DNA from: Paenibacillus whitsoniae
Lineage (GTDB): Bacteria > Bacillota > Bacilli > Paenibacillales > NBRC-103111
Length of the DNA stretch: 64,000 nucleotides
Reading direction: 5' to 3'
Assembly (NCBI RefSeq): GCF_003955665.1
Contig: NZ_RXHU01000011.1
Span: 170,050 to 234,049, forward strand
How positions within the stretch are numbered: the first letter of the stretch is position 1; the number at the start of each line of letters is the position of its first letter. Below are positions 17,841-25,192 of the stretch, piece after piece. The notes under the pieces were generated by a model, which searched no databases, was not told the origin of the DNA, and saw nothing but the letters and a program-made list of their open reading frames with translations. Position numbers and translations under genes: made by a program.

Positions 17841-18536
17841 ATGATCAATGCCTATCCACCGATTCAAGCAGTGAGCAGCTACCAGACGCATAAGGATTAC
17901 TATCGGGTGTCCGCGGTGAGCCGGACGGCCGGGGGGCAAGCCAGCACAATCCGCAGAGCGATGGATCTGCCCTATGAGAAGCTGCCGTACAAGCACTATG
18001 CGCACACTGCAGCCAAAAGCGTATCGAACGTCCTCGCTTCGGCCCAGCACGTGCAGCAATCCGCCGCGGCGCTGGTAAGGGCGGGCGACGAGCGTCAGCC
18101 CGCTGCAGATCGCGACATCGAAGAAACCGTTCATCATTTTATTGATTCCTATAATGATTTACAAGATGAGCTCGGTCAAGCCGGCGGCGAAGTCAGCCAC
18201 GTGCTGCTCCGCGGGCTCGAACGCGCTGCGCAGCCGTACCGGCTCGGCGACATCGGCATCACCGAGCAGGAGGACGGCAAGCTCACGCTTGAGCCCGAGC
18301 TGCTCGAGGCCGGCCGCGACGCGGCGCTTCGCGCAGACGCGGGCTCGGCCATCAGCCGCGTGACGAACTTCGCGGCGTCGATGGCGAAGCGGCTGGATCA
18401 GCTGCAGCAGATGCCAGCGGCGGCGTTGCTTCAGCTCTCGGCATCGCCGCTGAAGCCATACGGGCAATACCGCGCCAAGCTGGACGCGTATTTGCCGGTG
18501 CCGCTGCGCGGCCTGCTGCTTGACGCGCGGATGTAA
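17841..18536 (+). CDS. Hypothetical protein with a FliD-like C-terminal motif
   Basis: A 231-residue protein with no signal peptide or membrane helix. Its middle part resembles the end of flagellar cap proteins: a helix FIDSYNDLQDELGQ, then a GDIGIT segment, and DGKLTLEPELLEAG near residue 150, which fits the FliD pattern of G-I-x-x-x-x-D-G-x-L-x-L-D. The rest is Ala- and Gln-rich helix. No flagellar gene is near, and length and N-terminus do not match FliD, so this is a motif likeness, not an assignment. The ATG at 17841 follows GGAAGGAGGGGG. Confidence 0.75.
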   Translation: MINAYPPIQAVSSYQTHKDYYRVSAVSRTAGGQASTIRRAMDLPYEKLPYKHYAHTAAKSVSNVLASAQHVQQSAAALVRAGDERQPAADRDIEETVHHFIDSYNDLQDELGQAGGEVSHVLLRGLERAAQPYRLGDIGITEQEDGKLTLEPELLEAGRDAALRADAGSAISRVTNFAASMAKRLDQLQQMPAAALLQLSASPLKPYGQYRAKLDAYLPVPLRGLLLDARM

Positions 18537-18650
18537 GGCGCACGTGCCGGGAGTGCGCATAGGGCATGCAGTGCGCTGCATGCCCACGCCAGGAGCGACC
18601 GATCGGCAGCACGCGCTGCGTTACTACTTAGGCGCTGCCAACGAGAACAG

Positions 18651-18840
18651 AGAAATGCCTGCGTAAAAGCAGGCTTTATTCGAAAAAATAATGGTTTTCG
18701 CAAAATGCCTGCGAAAAAGCAGTTTTTTAGGCCAAACTCGCTGAATACGCGGGTTCTCGCCGAAATTTCCTGCTTTCTTGCAGGCATTTCATCTAATCAG
18801 GAAGGGGGAGCGAGAAATTCCTGCTTTTTTGCAGGCTTGC
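18651..18840. repeat. Intergenic four-unit array, family A, copy 1
   Basis: Four hairpin units of the form CCTGC-A/T-rich-GCAGG lie at 18654, 18703, 18762 and 18812, two read on the plus strand and two on the minus, spaced 49, 59 and 50 bp. Unit ends are AAATGCC and GCATTT. The whole 190 bp is homologous, in inverted orientation, to the array at 24942-25133. There is no gene from 18537 to 19400. Confidence 0.7.
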
Positions 18841-18943
18841 TGCTCCATCCAAGGGACTCCCGTTCCTCATCCCTCTGCACTAGTCGTGCTTGCTTCTCAT
18901 CATTAGCTTCGAATACGCCAGAAATTCGACTCGCGTGCCACGT

Positions 18944-19141
18944 CACCTGTAAATTGTACAGGTAATTTCCGCAAATCTTCGAATTCCACGCGATTAACTG
19001 CATTTCCTACAGCAATTTTGCACCCCACCCCCCAATTTCAGCTTATATCGCCCCAATCGAGGAAATTTACCTGCACATAATGCAGGAAGTAGCTCCATTC
19101 CCTACATCATCGCCAGGATTACATGTACAAAATACAGGTTC
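18944..19141. repeat. Intergenic four-unit array, family B, copy 1
   Basis: Semi-palindromic units such as ACCTGTAAATTGTACAGGT occur at about 18945, 18996, 19064 and 19120, with spacing 51, 68 and 56 bp; the last two are inverted relative to the first two. It follows the family A array by about 100 bp. Confidence 0.6.
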
Positions 19142-19219
19142 AGCACCCACGGCAGCAGCTATTAGGAGACATTTCGCCGTCTGGGGGCGGACATTCATAT
19201 CGTTCGTTCAGCACTCGTC

Positions 19220-19280
19220 AACCACATCCGGCTATTCGCAACGCAATTAACCAACCACATCCCTCTATTCGCAACGCAAT
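19220..19280 (+). repeat. Two-copy 33-bp tandem repeat
   Basis: AACCACATCC followed by CTATTCGCAACGCAAT occurs at 19220 and again at 19253, 33 bp apart with two mismatches. No further copy is seen. Confidence 0.55.
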
Positions 19281-19400
19281 CAGCATCCCCCACTCAGCCA
19301 GCCGACTGCCAAAACTAAAAAAACCGCCCCTCCACGCTACCCCATCCCGAATCCGGATAAAAGAAAAGCGCAAGAAGTGCGGCTTATCTACGAATGCCTT

Positions 19401-19949
19401 TTAAAATAGCTTCTTCCCCAGCACATGATCCATCGGAATGAATCCGATAATCCGGCTGTCCATCGAATTATTTCGATTGTCCCCCATCACGAATATATTA
19501 TCGTCGGGGACGGTCCATTTCTTATTGCTGTTCGCTTTCATGTCCTCATTCAAGTATGGCTCGTCCAACAGCTCGCCATTGCGGTACAGCTTGTTGTTCT
19601 TCATCTCAAGCACGTCGCCCGGCTTCCCGATCACGCGCTTGATCCAGATGTGCTTGTCGTCGCCGTGGACGAACAGGCTGAGCAGCGGGCTGTCCAACAG
19701 GTCGTTCTTGAACGTCCGACGCAGGTTCACGCGGGAATCGATGATGACGATGTCGCCGTAATCCGGCTCATAGCGAAACGTGTGCGACAGCTTCGAGACG
19801 TATACCCGCTGCGTATCATGCAGCGTTGGATCCATGGAGTGTCCGCTCACCCGGGTCGATTGAAACACGAACACGCCTAGAATTAAAACTAATACAAAAG
19901 AAATCGCAATGGAGCTGACCCAACTCCAAATTTGTTTGGCTGCCTTCAT
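19401..19949 (-). CDS. lepB: Type I signal peptidase
   Basis: A 182-residue membrane protease that removes signal peptides from secreted proteins. It has one N-terminal helix (SSIAISFVLVLILGVFVF, about 12-29), the catalytic Ser in SGHSMDPTL, the catalytic Lys in HIWIKRVIGKPGD, and the GDNRNNSMDSR box near the C-terminus, all on the outer face. The ATG at 19949 has GAGGAG eight bases upstream. It lies 17 bp after the LiaR-like regulator gene and could be its last operon partner, which would link envelope-stress sensing to secretion; co-transcription is inferred from spacing only. Confidence 0.93.
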   Translation of the reverse strand: MKAAKQIWSWVSSIAISFVLVLILGVFVFQSTRVSGHSMDPTLHDTQRVYVSKLSHTFRYEPDYGDIVIIDSRVNLRRTFKNDLLDSPLLSLFVHGDDKHIWIKRVIGKPGDVLEMKNNKLYRNGELLDEPYLNEDMKANSNKKWTVPDDNIFVMGDNRNNSMDSRIIGFIPMDHVLGKKLF

Positions 19950-19966
19950 TCGGTTCGCTCCTCGCT

Positions 19967-20617
19967 TTATTCCACCAATCCATGCTTGAACGCATAAATG
20001 GCCGCCTGCGTCCGATCCTCCACGCCCAGCTTCGCGAGCACGTTCGTGACGTGAAACTTGACCGTCTTCACACCGATAAACAGGTCGTCCGCAAGCTCTT
20101 GATTCGACTTGCCCTGCGCAATCAAGCGCAGCACTTCCATCTCGCGCTCCGTGAGCTCCTCATGCGGCTGCGCTTCCTGCTTCGGCTGCCGAAAGCGGTT
20201 CATGATTTTGGAGGCCACTTGAGACTCCAGAATCGACTGCCCTTTTGCCGCGGCGCGGATCGCTTGGGCAATCTCAGAAGCACGTGACGTCTTGAGCAGA
20301 TAGCTGAATGCGCCGGCTTCGATCACCGGATACATTTTCTCATCGTCCAGAAAGCTCGTCAACACAATCACTTTGCAATCCGGGTAGAGCTGCAGCAATT
20401 TGCGGGTCGTTTCGATCCCGTCCATACCTTCCATCACAAGATCCATCAGCACAACGTCAGGCCGGTACTCCTGGGCAAGACGAATGCCGTCCATCCCGTT
20501 GCTGGCCTCACCTACGACCTCAATGCCATCCTCAGTGCCCAGCACCGCGGCAAGTCCGATGCGCACCATTTCGTGATCGTCCACTAGCAGTACTTTAATC
20601 AGAGTGTCGTCGTCCAT
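19967..20617 (-). CDS. liaR: LiaR-like response regulator (NarL/LuxR family)
   Basis: A 216-residue DNA-binding response regulator. The receiver domain has LLVDDHEMVRIG, the phospho-acceptor Asp in VVLMDLVMEGMDG, and the conserved Thr and Lys (VIVLTSF, YLLKTS). The LuxR helix-turn-helix is ELTEREMEVLRLIAQGKSNQ with VKTVKFHVTNVLAKL. It is the partner of the kinase encoded just upstream. In Bacillus, LiaR activates liaIH and its own operon after cell-wall antibiotic damage; here the nearby pspA/liaH-like gene is the obvious target. The ATG at 20617 follows AAGGAG. Confidence 0.88.
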   Translation of the reverse strand: MDDDTLIKVLLVDDHEMVRIGLAAVLGTEDGIEVVGEASNGMDGIRLAQEYRPDVVLMDLVMEGMDGIETTRKLLQLYPDCKVIVLTSFLDDEKMYPVIEAGAFSYLLKTSRASEIAQAIRAAAKGQSILESQVASKIMNRFRQPKQEAQPHEELTEREMEVLRLIAQGKSNQELADDLFIGVKTVKFHVTNVLAKLGVEDRTQAAIYAFKHGLVE

Positions 20618-20661
20618 TTGCTTCTCCTTCCGTCCGGCAGCGCCGCCAGGTACCGCGGCAT

Positions 20662-21726
20662 CTAGCCCTCTATGGCTTGGACATCGCCCGCAAGAATCGG
20701 TACCCGAATCTCAATCCGCGTACCGCGGTCAGGCGCTGTAATAATGTCAACGGACCCGCCAATCTCATTGACGCGCTCCTTCATCGACACGATGCCGTAA
20801 GACGTCAGCTTCTTCGCATCGAGTTCAAAACCGACGCCGTCGTCCCGAATCACCAGCCGAATGCCGTCAGAGCGGTGCAGCAGCTTCACTTCCAGCTTAT
20901 TCGCCTTGGAATGCCGCAGCGCGTTCGACAGCGCTTCCTGTACAATACGGAACAAATGATCTTCAATTCCTTTATTCAAACGAATTTCTTCGTCCATATC
21001 CCATGTTATCGCCATTGGCACCTTCGCTGCAAGTTCTTTAAGCAGTTCGGTCAGGCCTTCCGACAACCGCTTGCCTTCCAAATGAATCGGCCGCAGATGC
21101 AGCAGCAGCGCGCGCATCTCCGATTGGGCCACGGAAGCCATCTCTTCAATGAGATGAATCTGGCGCTTTGCCTTCTCAAAATCCTTGTCGAGCGTCCGGC
21201 CGACCGCCGTCGCCGTCATCGAAATGGCAAACAGCTGCTGGCTAACCGCATCGTGCAGCTCACGGGCAAGACGCTGACGCTCTTCAATGACCGCGGTCAG
21301 CTTTGCTTTTTCCGTCAGCTCCACGTTATGGTTGGACAGCCGCTGCAAGCTCGTCACCTGCTCCTCCCAACGCTTCACAACCCGCTCCAATTGCTCGCCG
21401 AGCCGGCCAATCTCATCCTCGCCGTTGGCATAGTTGCCGCGGGTGAACGTCCCTTTTTCAAGCAGCAGCAGCGCCTCCATCATCGGATCGAGCCTACGGG
21501 TCACGCGGGAGGAATTCCAATAGCCGTATACAGCCCCAACCACCGTCAAAATAATCAAGGACATAAAGGCGAACGTGACGATGTCCTGCCAGCCCGTAAA
21601 GGCGAGCATAATGTTCCGGGAATTCAGAAAATACAGCACAACCCCGAAAACCACGAAGCTGAAAACGATCGCCTCCCCCATACTGCGCCATATCATGTTC
21701 GTTAACCGCCGTTTATAACCGTCCAC
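20662..21726 (-). CDS. liaS: LiaS-like sensor histidine kinase
   Basis: A 354-residue NarX/DesK-type kinase. Two membrane helices (about 18-34 and 46-67) bracket a very short external loop, typical of intramembrane-sensing LiaS. A HAMP-like linker leads to the dimerisation/phospho-acceptor motif RQRLARELHDAVSQQLFAIS, whose His after Glu-Leu is phosphorylated, and an HATPase domain with NALRHSKA and IRDDGVGFE. The start is GTG at 21726, with GGGAGG eleven bases upstream. It lies between liaF and liaR with short gaps. Confidence 0.9.
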   Translation of the reverse strand: MDGYKRRLTNMIWRSMGEAIVFSFVVFGVVLYFLNSRNIMLAFTGWQDIVTFAFMSLIILTVVGAVYGYWNSSRVTRRLDPMMEALLLLEKGTFTRGNYANGEDEIGRLGEQLERVVKRWEEQVTSLQRLSNHNVELTEKAKLTAVIEERQRLARELHDAVSQQLFAISMTATAVGRTLDKDFEKAKRQIHLIEEMASVAQSEMRALLLHLRPIHLEGKRLSEGLTELLKELAAKVPMAITWDMDEEIRLNKGIEDHLFRIVQEALSNALRHSKANKLEVKLLHRSDGIRLVIRDDGVGFELDAKKLTSYGIVSMKERVNEIGGSVDIITAPDRGTRIEIRVPILAGDVQAIEG

Positions 21727-21751
21727 TGGGTGAGGAACCTCCCTACGCGAG

Positions 21752-22414
21752 TTACAGTACTTTAACCTTGATATCTCCTACGATAAAAGAAAGGACGAGT
21801 TTCACCCGATGGTCGCAGTAATCATAATTGTTCGATTGCCATGTCAACTTGTTCATCACGCCGGTCTCCCGTTCCGCAGCAACTTGAATCTGTCCGAACG
21901 TCACCGAAGATACAACCGAGACGCCGATATCGTCCGGCACTTTAATGTCGATGTCGCCGACCACGCCTTGCAGAATGACCGTCGTTTCCTTTTGCTCCAG
22001 GATGGCCAGAGACAGATCGATATAGGTCTCCCCCACCAGATACCAGGTGGAATTGTTGCGTAAAATCCAAGGCTCGCGCCCGAGCCGAACGCTGTCCACG
22101 ATCTTCTGCTTCTGACTATAGCTCTCATCTTTATACACTTGTCTGGATTTGATAAAAAATAATCCCAGTGATATCAGCACAATGGCGATTACAATCGTCA
22201 CATGATTGCCAAATAGAATCACCGCGCCGGCCCCGATCAGGACGTAGCCTTTGTATTCCTTTTTAGACCGCACCCGGTGTATGCCGAGCAGAATGAGGAG
22301 TATCGCAAGAATAGGGAAAAAGCCTACAATATGATCCAGAAGCAAAAAAACACCGGCAGCGATCAGCACAAGCGCTGTGTTGCGGCTGCGGTTATTTTTG
22401 GTTTCTTCTCCCAT
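21752..22414 (-). CDS. liaF: LiaF-like membrane inhibitor protein
   Basis: A 220-residue membrane protein with hydrophobic helices in its first half (LVLIAAGVFLLLDHI, ILAILLILLGI, YVLIGAGAVILFG, VTIVIAIVLISLGLFFI) and a soluble beta-rich C-terminal domain (VVGDIDIKVPDDIGVSV, LSFIVGDIKVKVL) as in LiaF/DUF2154 proteins. LiaF keeps the LiaS kinase off until the envelope is damaged. The ATG at 22414 has GGAGG just upstream; the longer frame to 22546 has no ribosome site. It is the first gene of liaF-liaS-liaR. Confidence 0.87.
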   Translation of the reverse strand: MGEETKNNRSRNTALVLIAAGVFLLLDHIVGFFPILAILLILLGIHRVRSKKEYKGYVLIGAGAVILFGNHVTIVIAIVLISLGLFFIKSRQVYKDESYSQKQKIVDSVRLGREPWILRNNSTWYLVGETYIDLSLAILEQKETTVILQGVVGDIDIKVPDDIGVSVVSSVTFGQIQVAAERETGVMNKLTWQSNNYDYCDHRVKLVLSFIVGDIKVKVL

Positions 22415-22830
22415 CGTTGCACCTCCTCTGGTTGCTTGTACACATCGCTTCCTATGGAGTGTCTGAATGCTCCGAGGGTAGCAGATTTTGCCGAATTTTC
22501 GTTCCATGCAAGGAACTTTGGTGAAGGCGTACCGGGGGTACGTCAAGCAGAAGTGACGCAGCAGGGGGCGAAAAGGTGGTGAAAGATGCCCCTGAGCGGG
22601 TTTTCAGACATTCCTTAGCATACCATAAGTCTGCACCGCCTCCAATAAGCAATTCCTTACCGCTCTAGGGGTTGGCATATGCAGCGTAGGCGATGCGGGA
22701 GACTCGGAAGATCAAGCGTCGTGATGTAAAAGAACGCTGCCCGGCAGCGGGCAAGGCGAAGCAGTGAAGCCTTCGCAAGCCGAGTCGTCTGCGGCCGGCG
22801 CTCACTCGCCGGCTGACGGCTATGCAGCGG
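22415..22830. other. Intergenic region between the PspA-like gene and liaF
   Basis: These 416 bp contain no convincing reading frame. A small palindrome (CGCTGC-CCG-GCAGCG, 22735-22749) followed on the minus strand by TTCTTTTA is a weak terminator candidate for the PspA-like gene. The liaF promoter must lie here, but I see no clear boxes. Confidence 0.4.
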
Positions 22831-23484
22831 CTACTTCACGCCGCCGCCGTGCGAATCCCGATCGGCGCCGCGACGCCGCTCTTCTTCTTGCCATTCGCGC
22901 TGCAAGCGGGTGCGCAGCGCGCGCAGTTCATGCTGAAGGTTGCCGCTGGCCTCCTTCAGCGTCTCCTTCGACAGGCGGCCGGCGATGCGCAGCCCCTGCA
23001 TGGCTTCCCGGCCGAGCTCGCGGCCGGTCGACTCCAGCTCGCGCCAACTGTGGCGCGAGGCCTCATAGCTGGTGCCGCCGCCATCACGTGGCGGCACATC
23101 CGCGCGCATCTGCTCCGAGAGCCGCAGGCACTCGTCCTGCAGGCTCGCGTACTGCGCGCGGTATTGCTCGCAAGCGGCCTCCTCGCGCAGCTTCTCTTGC
23201 AGGGCGAGCCGCGCGAGATCCTCATCGCCGGCCCGCATCGCGAGCTCGGCCTGCTCGGCGCGCAGCTGCGCCATTTCTTCGGCGCGCTCAATGTGCTGGC
23301 GCAGCCCGATCATGTCGTGGAGCGCCTCCTGGTAGCGCTCTTCGAGGTAATCTTTATCCACCCGGCGATTCCCGGGGGCATTAGGATCCAATTTGCCGAC
23401 AGTCTCCTGCCAAACGGTGTCCATCATTTTGCCTACATGTTCAAACATATGTGAAAAGTCAAATCCGCCGCGATGCTTCGTCAT
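22831..23484 (-). CDS. PspA/LiaH-like coiled-coil protein
   Basis: A 217-residue, charged, almost wholly helical protein. The stretch RAGDEDLARLALQEKLREE matches the PspA/IM30 pattern (G-x-E-D-L-A-R-x-A-L), and the rest is long coiled coil. PspA-type proteins such as LiaH form membrane-bound assemblies under envelope stress. Its place directly upstream of liaFSR supports this, since Bacillus couples liaH to the same genes. The N-terminus (FDFSHMFEHVGKMMDTVW) is not the standard PspA start, so it is a divergent member. The ATG at 23484 has AAGGAG nine bases upstream. Confidence 0.75.
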   Translation of the reverse strand: MTKHRGGFDFSHMFEHVGKMMDTVWQETVGKLDPNAPGNRRVDKDYLEERYQEALHDMIGLRQHIERAEEMAQLRAEQAELAMRAGDEDLARLALQEKLREEAACEQYRAQYASLQDECLRLSEQMRADVPPRDGGGTSYEASRHSWRELESTGRELGREAMQGLRIAGRLSKETLKEASGNLQHELRALRTRLQREWQEEERRRGADRDSHGGGVK

Positions 23485-23624
23485 TGCGATCCGCTCCTTT
23501 TTATCGTTCATCATACCCTTATCGTATCCGATTCCGAAGAAGGTCAAAACGGACCCGCGACTGTTTTGAACCTAGACCTAAGTCCAGTACGTGCAGCGTT
23601 ACCACATTTTGGACGTTGTTCCGC

Positions 23625-23790
23625 TATGCCGCAAATGATAAACTATTTGAAGCCGAATCCGATGCATTTATTGAAGTATTGGTACGGGGGACGATTTACT
23701 TGGGGTGAATATTTGCCGGCCATCCGCCGCAGACTAGGGAGAACCTTCTTCCCGAACCCGTCAACTAACCTCGAAGGCTTACATGAAGGA
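23625..23790 (+). promoter_or_regulatory. c-di-AMP riboswitch (ydaO/yuaA type)
   Basis: The leader holds the conserved blocks of this class in order: ACGGGGGACGATTTACTTGG, GGGGTGAAT, and CCCGAACCCGTCAACTAACC followed by TCGAAGGC. The last block ends a few bases before the ribosome site AAGGAGG of the 3D-domain gene, so ligand-dependent folding could control translation or a nearby transcription decision. This class commonly controls cell-wall hydrolases and osmolyte transport. The 5' edge is approximate. Confidence 0.88.
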
Positions 23791-23800
23791 GGATTACCAA

Positions 23801-24592
23801 TTGCATAAGTTTACCAAAGGGTTAACAGGCCTTGCTGTGTCTTTGACAGTACTGGCTGCTGGCTTTCTTTCCCCATTCACAGCCAAAGCTGCCGAAATGG
23901 ACGTGAAAGTGCAGGTCAACGATGACCTTGTTCGTTTTCCGGATGCGCAACCGTTTCTGGATGACAATCATTCGACGCAAGTTCCACTCCGTTTTGTAAC
24001 GGAAAAGCTGGGCTATGAAGTTGATTGGAAAAAAGTTGGAAATCAAGTTACAGTTACACTCGATAACAGCCATCATACCGTTACCTTGATTTCCGGCCAA
24101 AAAGAAGCCCTGATCGATAATTCTCCTGTAACGCTCGACACGCCGCCTCAATTCCAAAACGGGCGCGTCTATGTCCCGCTACGCTTTCTCTCGAATACCG
24201 CAGGCATTCCGATTCAATGGGACTCCAGCAGCAAGCTGGCGATTCTCAGCAATGACGGTCAGCATCATGCACCGGATTACCAGGTTTTTGAATCGACAGC
24301 CTACTCCGCAGACCCGTCCGAAAACGGCGGCTTCGGCGCCTTCGATTTTCTCGGCAATCGCCTGGCAGTCGGCACCGTCGCGGTAGATCCTTCGGTCATC
24401 CCGCTCGGCACGAAGCTTTATATCGAAGGTTATTCCTATAACGGCCTCCCGCAAGGCGGCATGATCGCCTATGCAACGGATACGGGCAGCTCGATTAAAG
24501 GCAACCGCATCGATATTTTCATCCCTGGCTCGAAGCAGGCCCTGCGCAGTTACGGCATCCAAAAAATTAAAGTGTACAAGCTGTCCGAATAG
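23801..24592 (+). CDS. Secreted 3D-domain protein with a copper-amine-oxidase-like stalk domain
   Basis: A 263-residue exported protein. The start is a TTG at 23801 placed 8 bases after AAGGAGG; the ATG at 23783 precedes and includes that ribosome site. A signal peptide ends at about AKA-AEM. Residues 35-140 form a copper-amine-oxidase N-terminal-like domain (VPLRFVTEKLGYEVDWKKV and VPLRFLSNTAGIPIQWD). The C-terminus is a 3D domain with its conserved Asp residues in AVDPSVIPLGTKLYI, YATDTG and NRIDIFI. The 3D fold is shared with Rpf/MltA-type peptidoglycan enzymes, so a lytic transglycosylase-like role in the wall is likely. The c-di-AMP riboswitch fits that role. Confidence 0.88.
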   Translation: MHKFTKGLTGLAVSLTVLAAGFLSPFTAKAAEMDVKVQVNDDLVRFPDAQPFLDDNHSTQVPLRFVTEKLGYEVDWKKVGNQVTVTLDNSHHTVTLISGQKEALIDNSPVTLDTPPQFQNGRVYVPLRFLSNTAGIPIQWDSSSKLAILSNDGQHHAPDYQVFESTAYSADPSENGGFGAFDFLGNRLAVGTVAVDPSVIPLGTKLYIEGYSYNGLPQGGMIAYATDTGSSIKGNRIDIFIPGSKQALRSYGIQKIKVYKLSE

Positions 24593-24749
24593 CGGATTCG
24601 CTTGCAGGTCGACCGCCTTGTTCAGGCTGGTCGGCCTTTTGATTTTTGTTGCGGCCTGGGCGGGCAAATGTCCAATCAACGAATGCCTCTCCGCCATATG
24701 CTGATGTTGTAAGCACCTAACACAATCCACATTCGGAGGGGATTTCATT

Positions 24750-24851
24750 ATGAGTTGTGCAGGTACAGGTACTGGAACTGGTTACGGATCCGTTGGCATT
24801 ATCCTTGTTTTATATGTGCTGCTTGTGATCATTCTGGCGACGTTCTACTAA
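24750..24851 (+). CDS. YjcZ-family small sporulation protein
   Basis: A 33-residue peptide: a Gly/Thr-rich head (MSCAGTGTGTGYGS) followed by one hydrophobic helix (VGIILVLYVLLVIILATFY). This is the layout of the YjcZ/spore-associated small proteins. The ATG follows CGGAGGGG, and a strong terminator lies 17 bases after the stop. A second member is at 42708. Confidence 0.85.
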   Translation: MSCAGTGTGTGYGSVGIILVLYVLLVIILATFY

Positions 24852-24868
24852 TACACGGCATCATGCTG

Positions 24869-24917
24869 AAAAAGCCTGCCGCACCCCGGCTGTGAAGCTG
24901 GGGGCGACAGGCTTTTT
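24869..24917 (+). terminator. Rho-independent terminator of the YjcZ-like gene
   Basis: AAAAAGCCTG pairs with CAGGCTTTTT around an inner GC-rich hairpin (CCCCGGCT/AGCTGGGG); the T run ends the structure. Confidence 0.88.
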
Positions 24918-24941
24918 CTATGGGTTTAATGGGGATGCGGA

Positions 24942-25133
24942 GCAAATGCCTGCAAAAAGGCAGGCATTTTCCACTTTCCCTTCCTGATTCGATGAATGCC
25001 TGCAAAAGAGCAGGAATTTTGGGCGAGAGCGCCCTTTTTGAGCAAGCATGGCCTAAAAAGCTGCTTTTCGCAGGCTTTTGAGGAAAACGCCGGTATTTGT
25101 AAGAAATCCCCTGCTTTTTCGCAGGAATCTCGG
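24942..25133. repeat. Intergenic four-unit array, family A, copy 2
   Basis: Four CCTGC...GCAGG hairpin units lie at about 24944, 24994, 25052 and 25104, with spacing 50, 58 and 52 bp, two in each orientation. The reverse complement aligns along its length with 18651-18840, including non-hairpin sequence such as AATCAGGAAGGG and TTTTTAGGCCA, so the two are copies of one element of about 190 bp. Confidence 0.7.
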
Positions 25134-25192
25134 CAAGATAACGACCTAGACGCCAACTTGTCTTCCCGTTCTGCCCGCGGCGACACTCCCTT

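Noticed and set aside
18705..18965. Small frames across the family A hairpins (CFLAG/FFAG-like repeats)
   Set aside because: They are translations of the hairpin units and occur on both strands; the repeat is explained as a DNA element.
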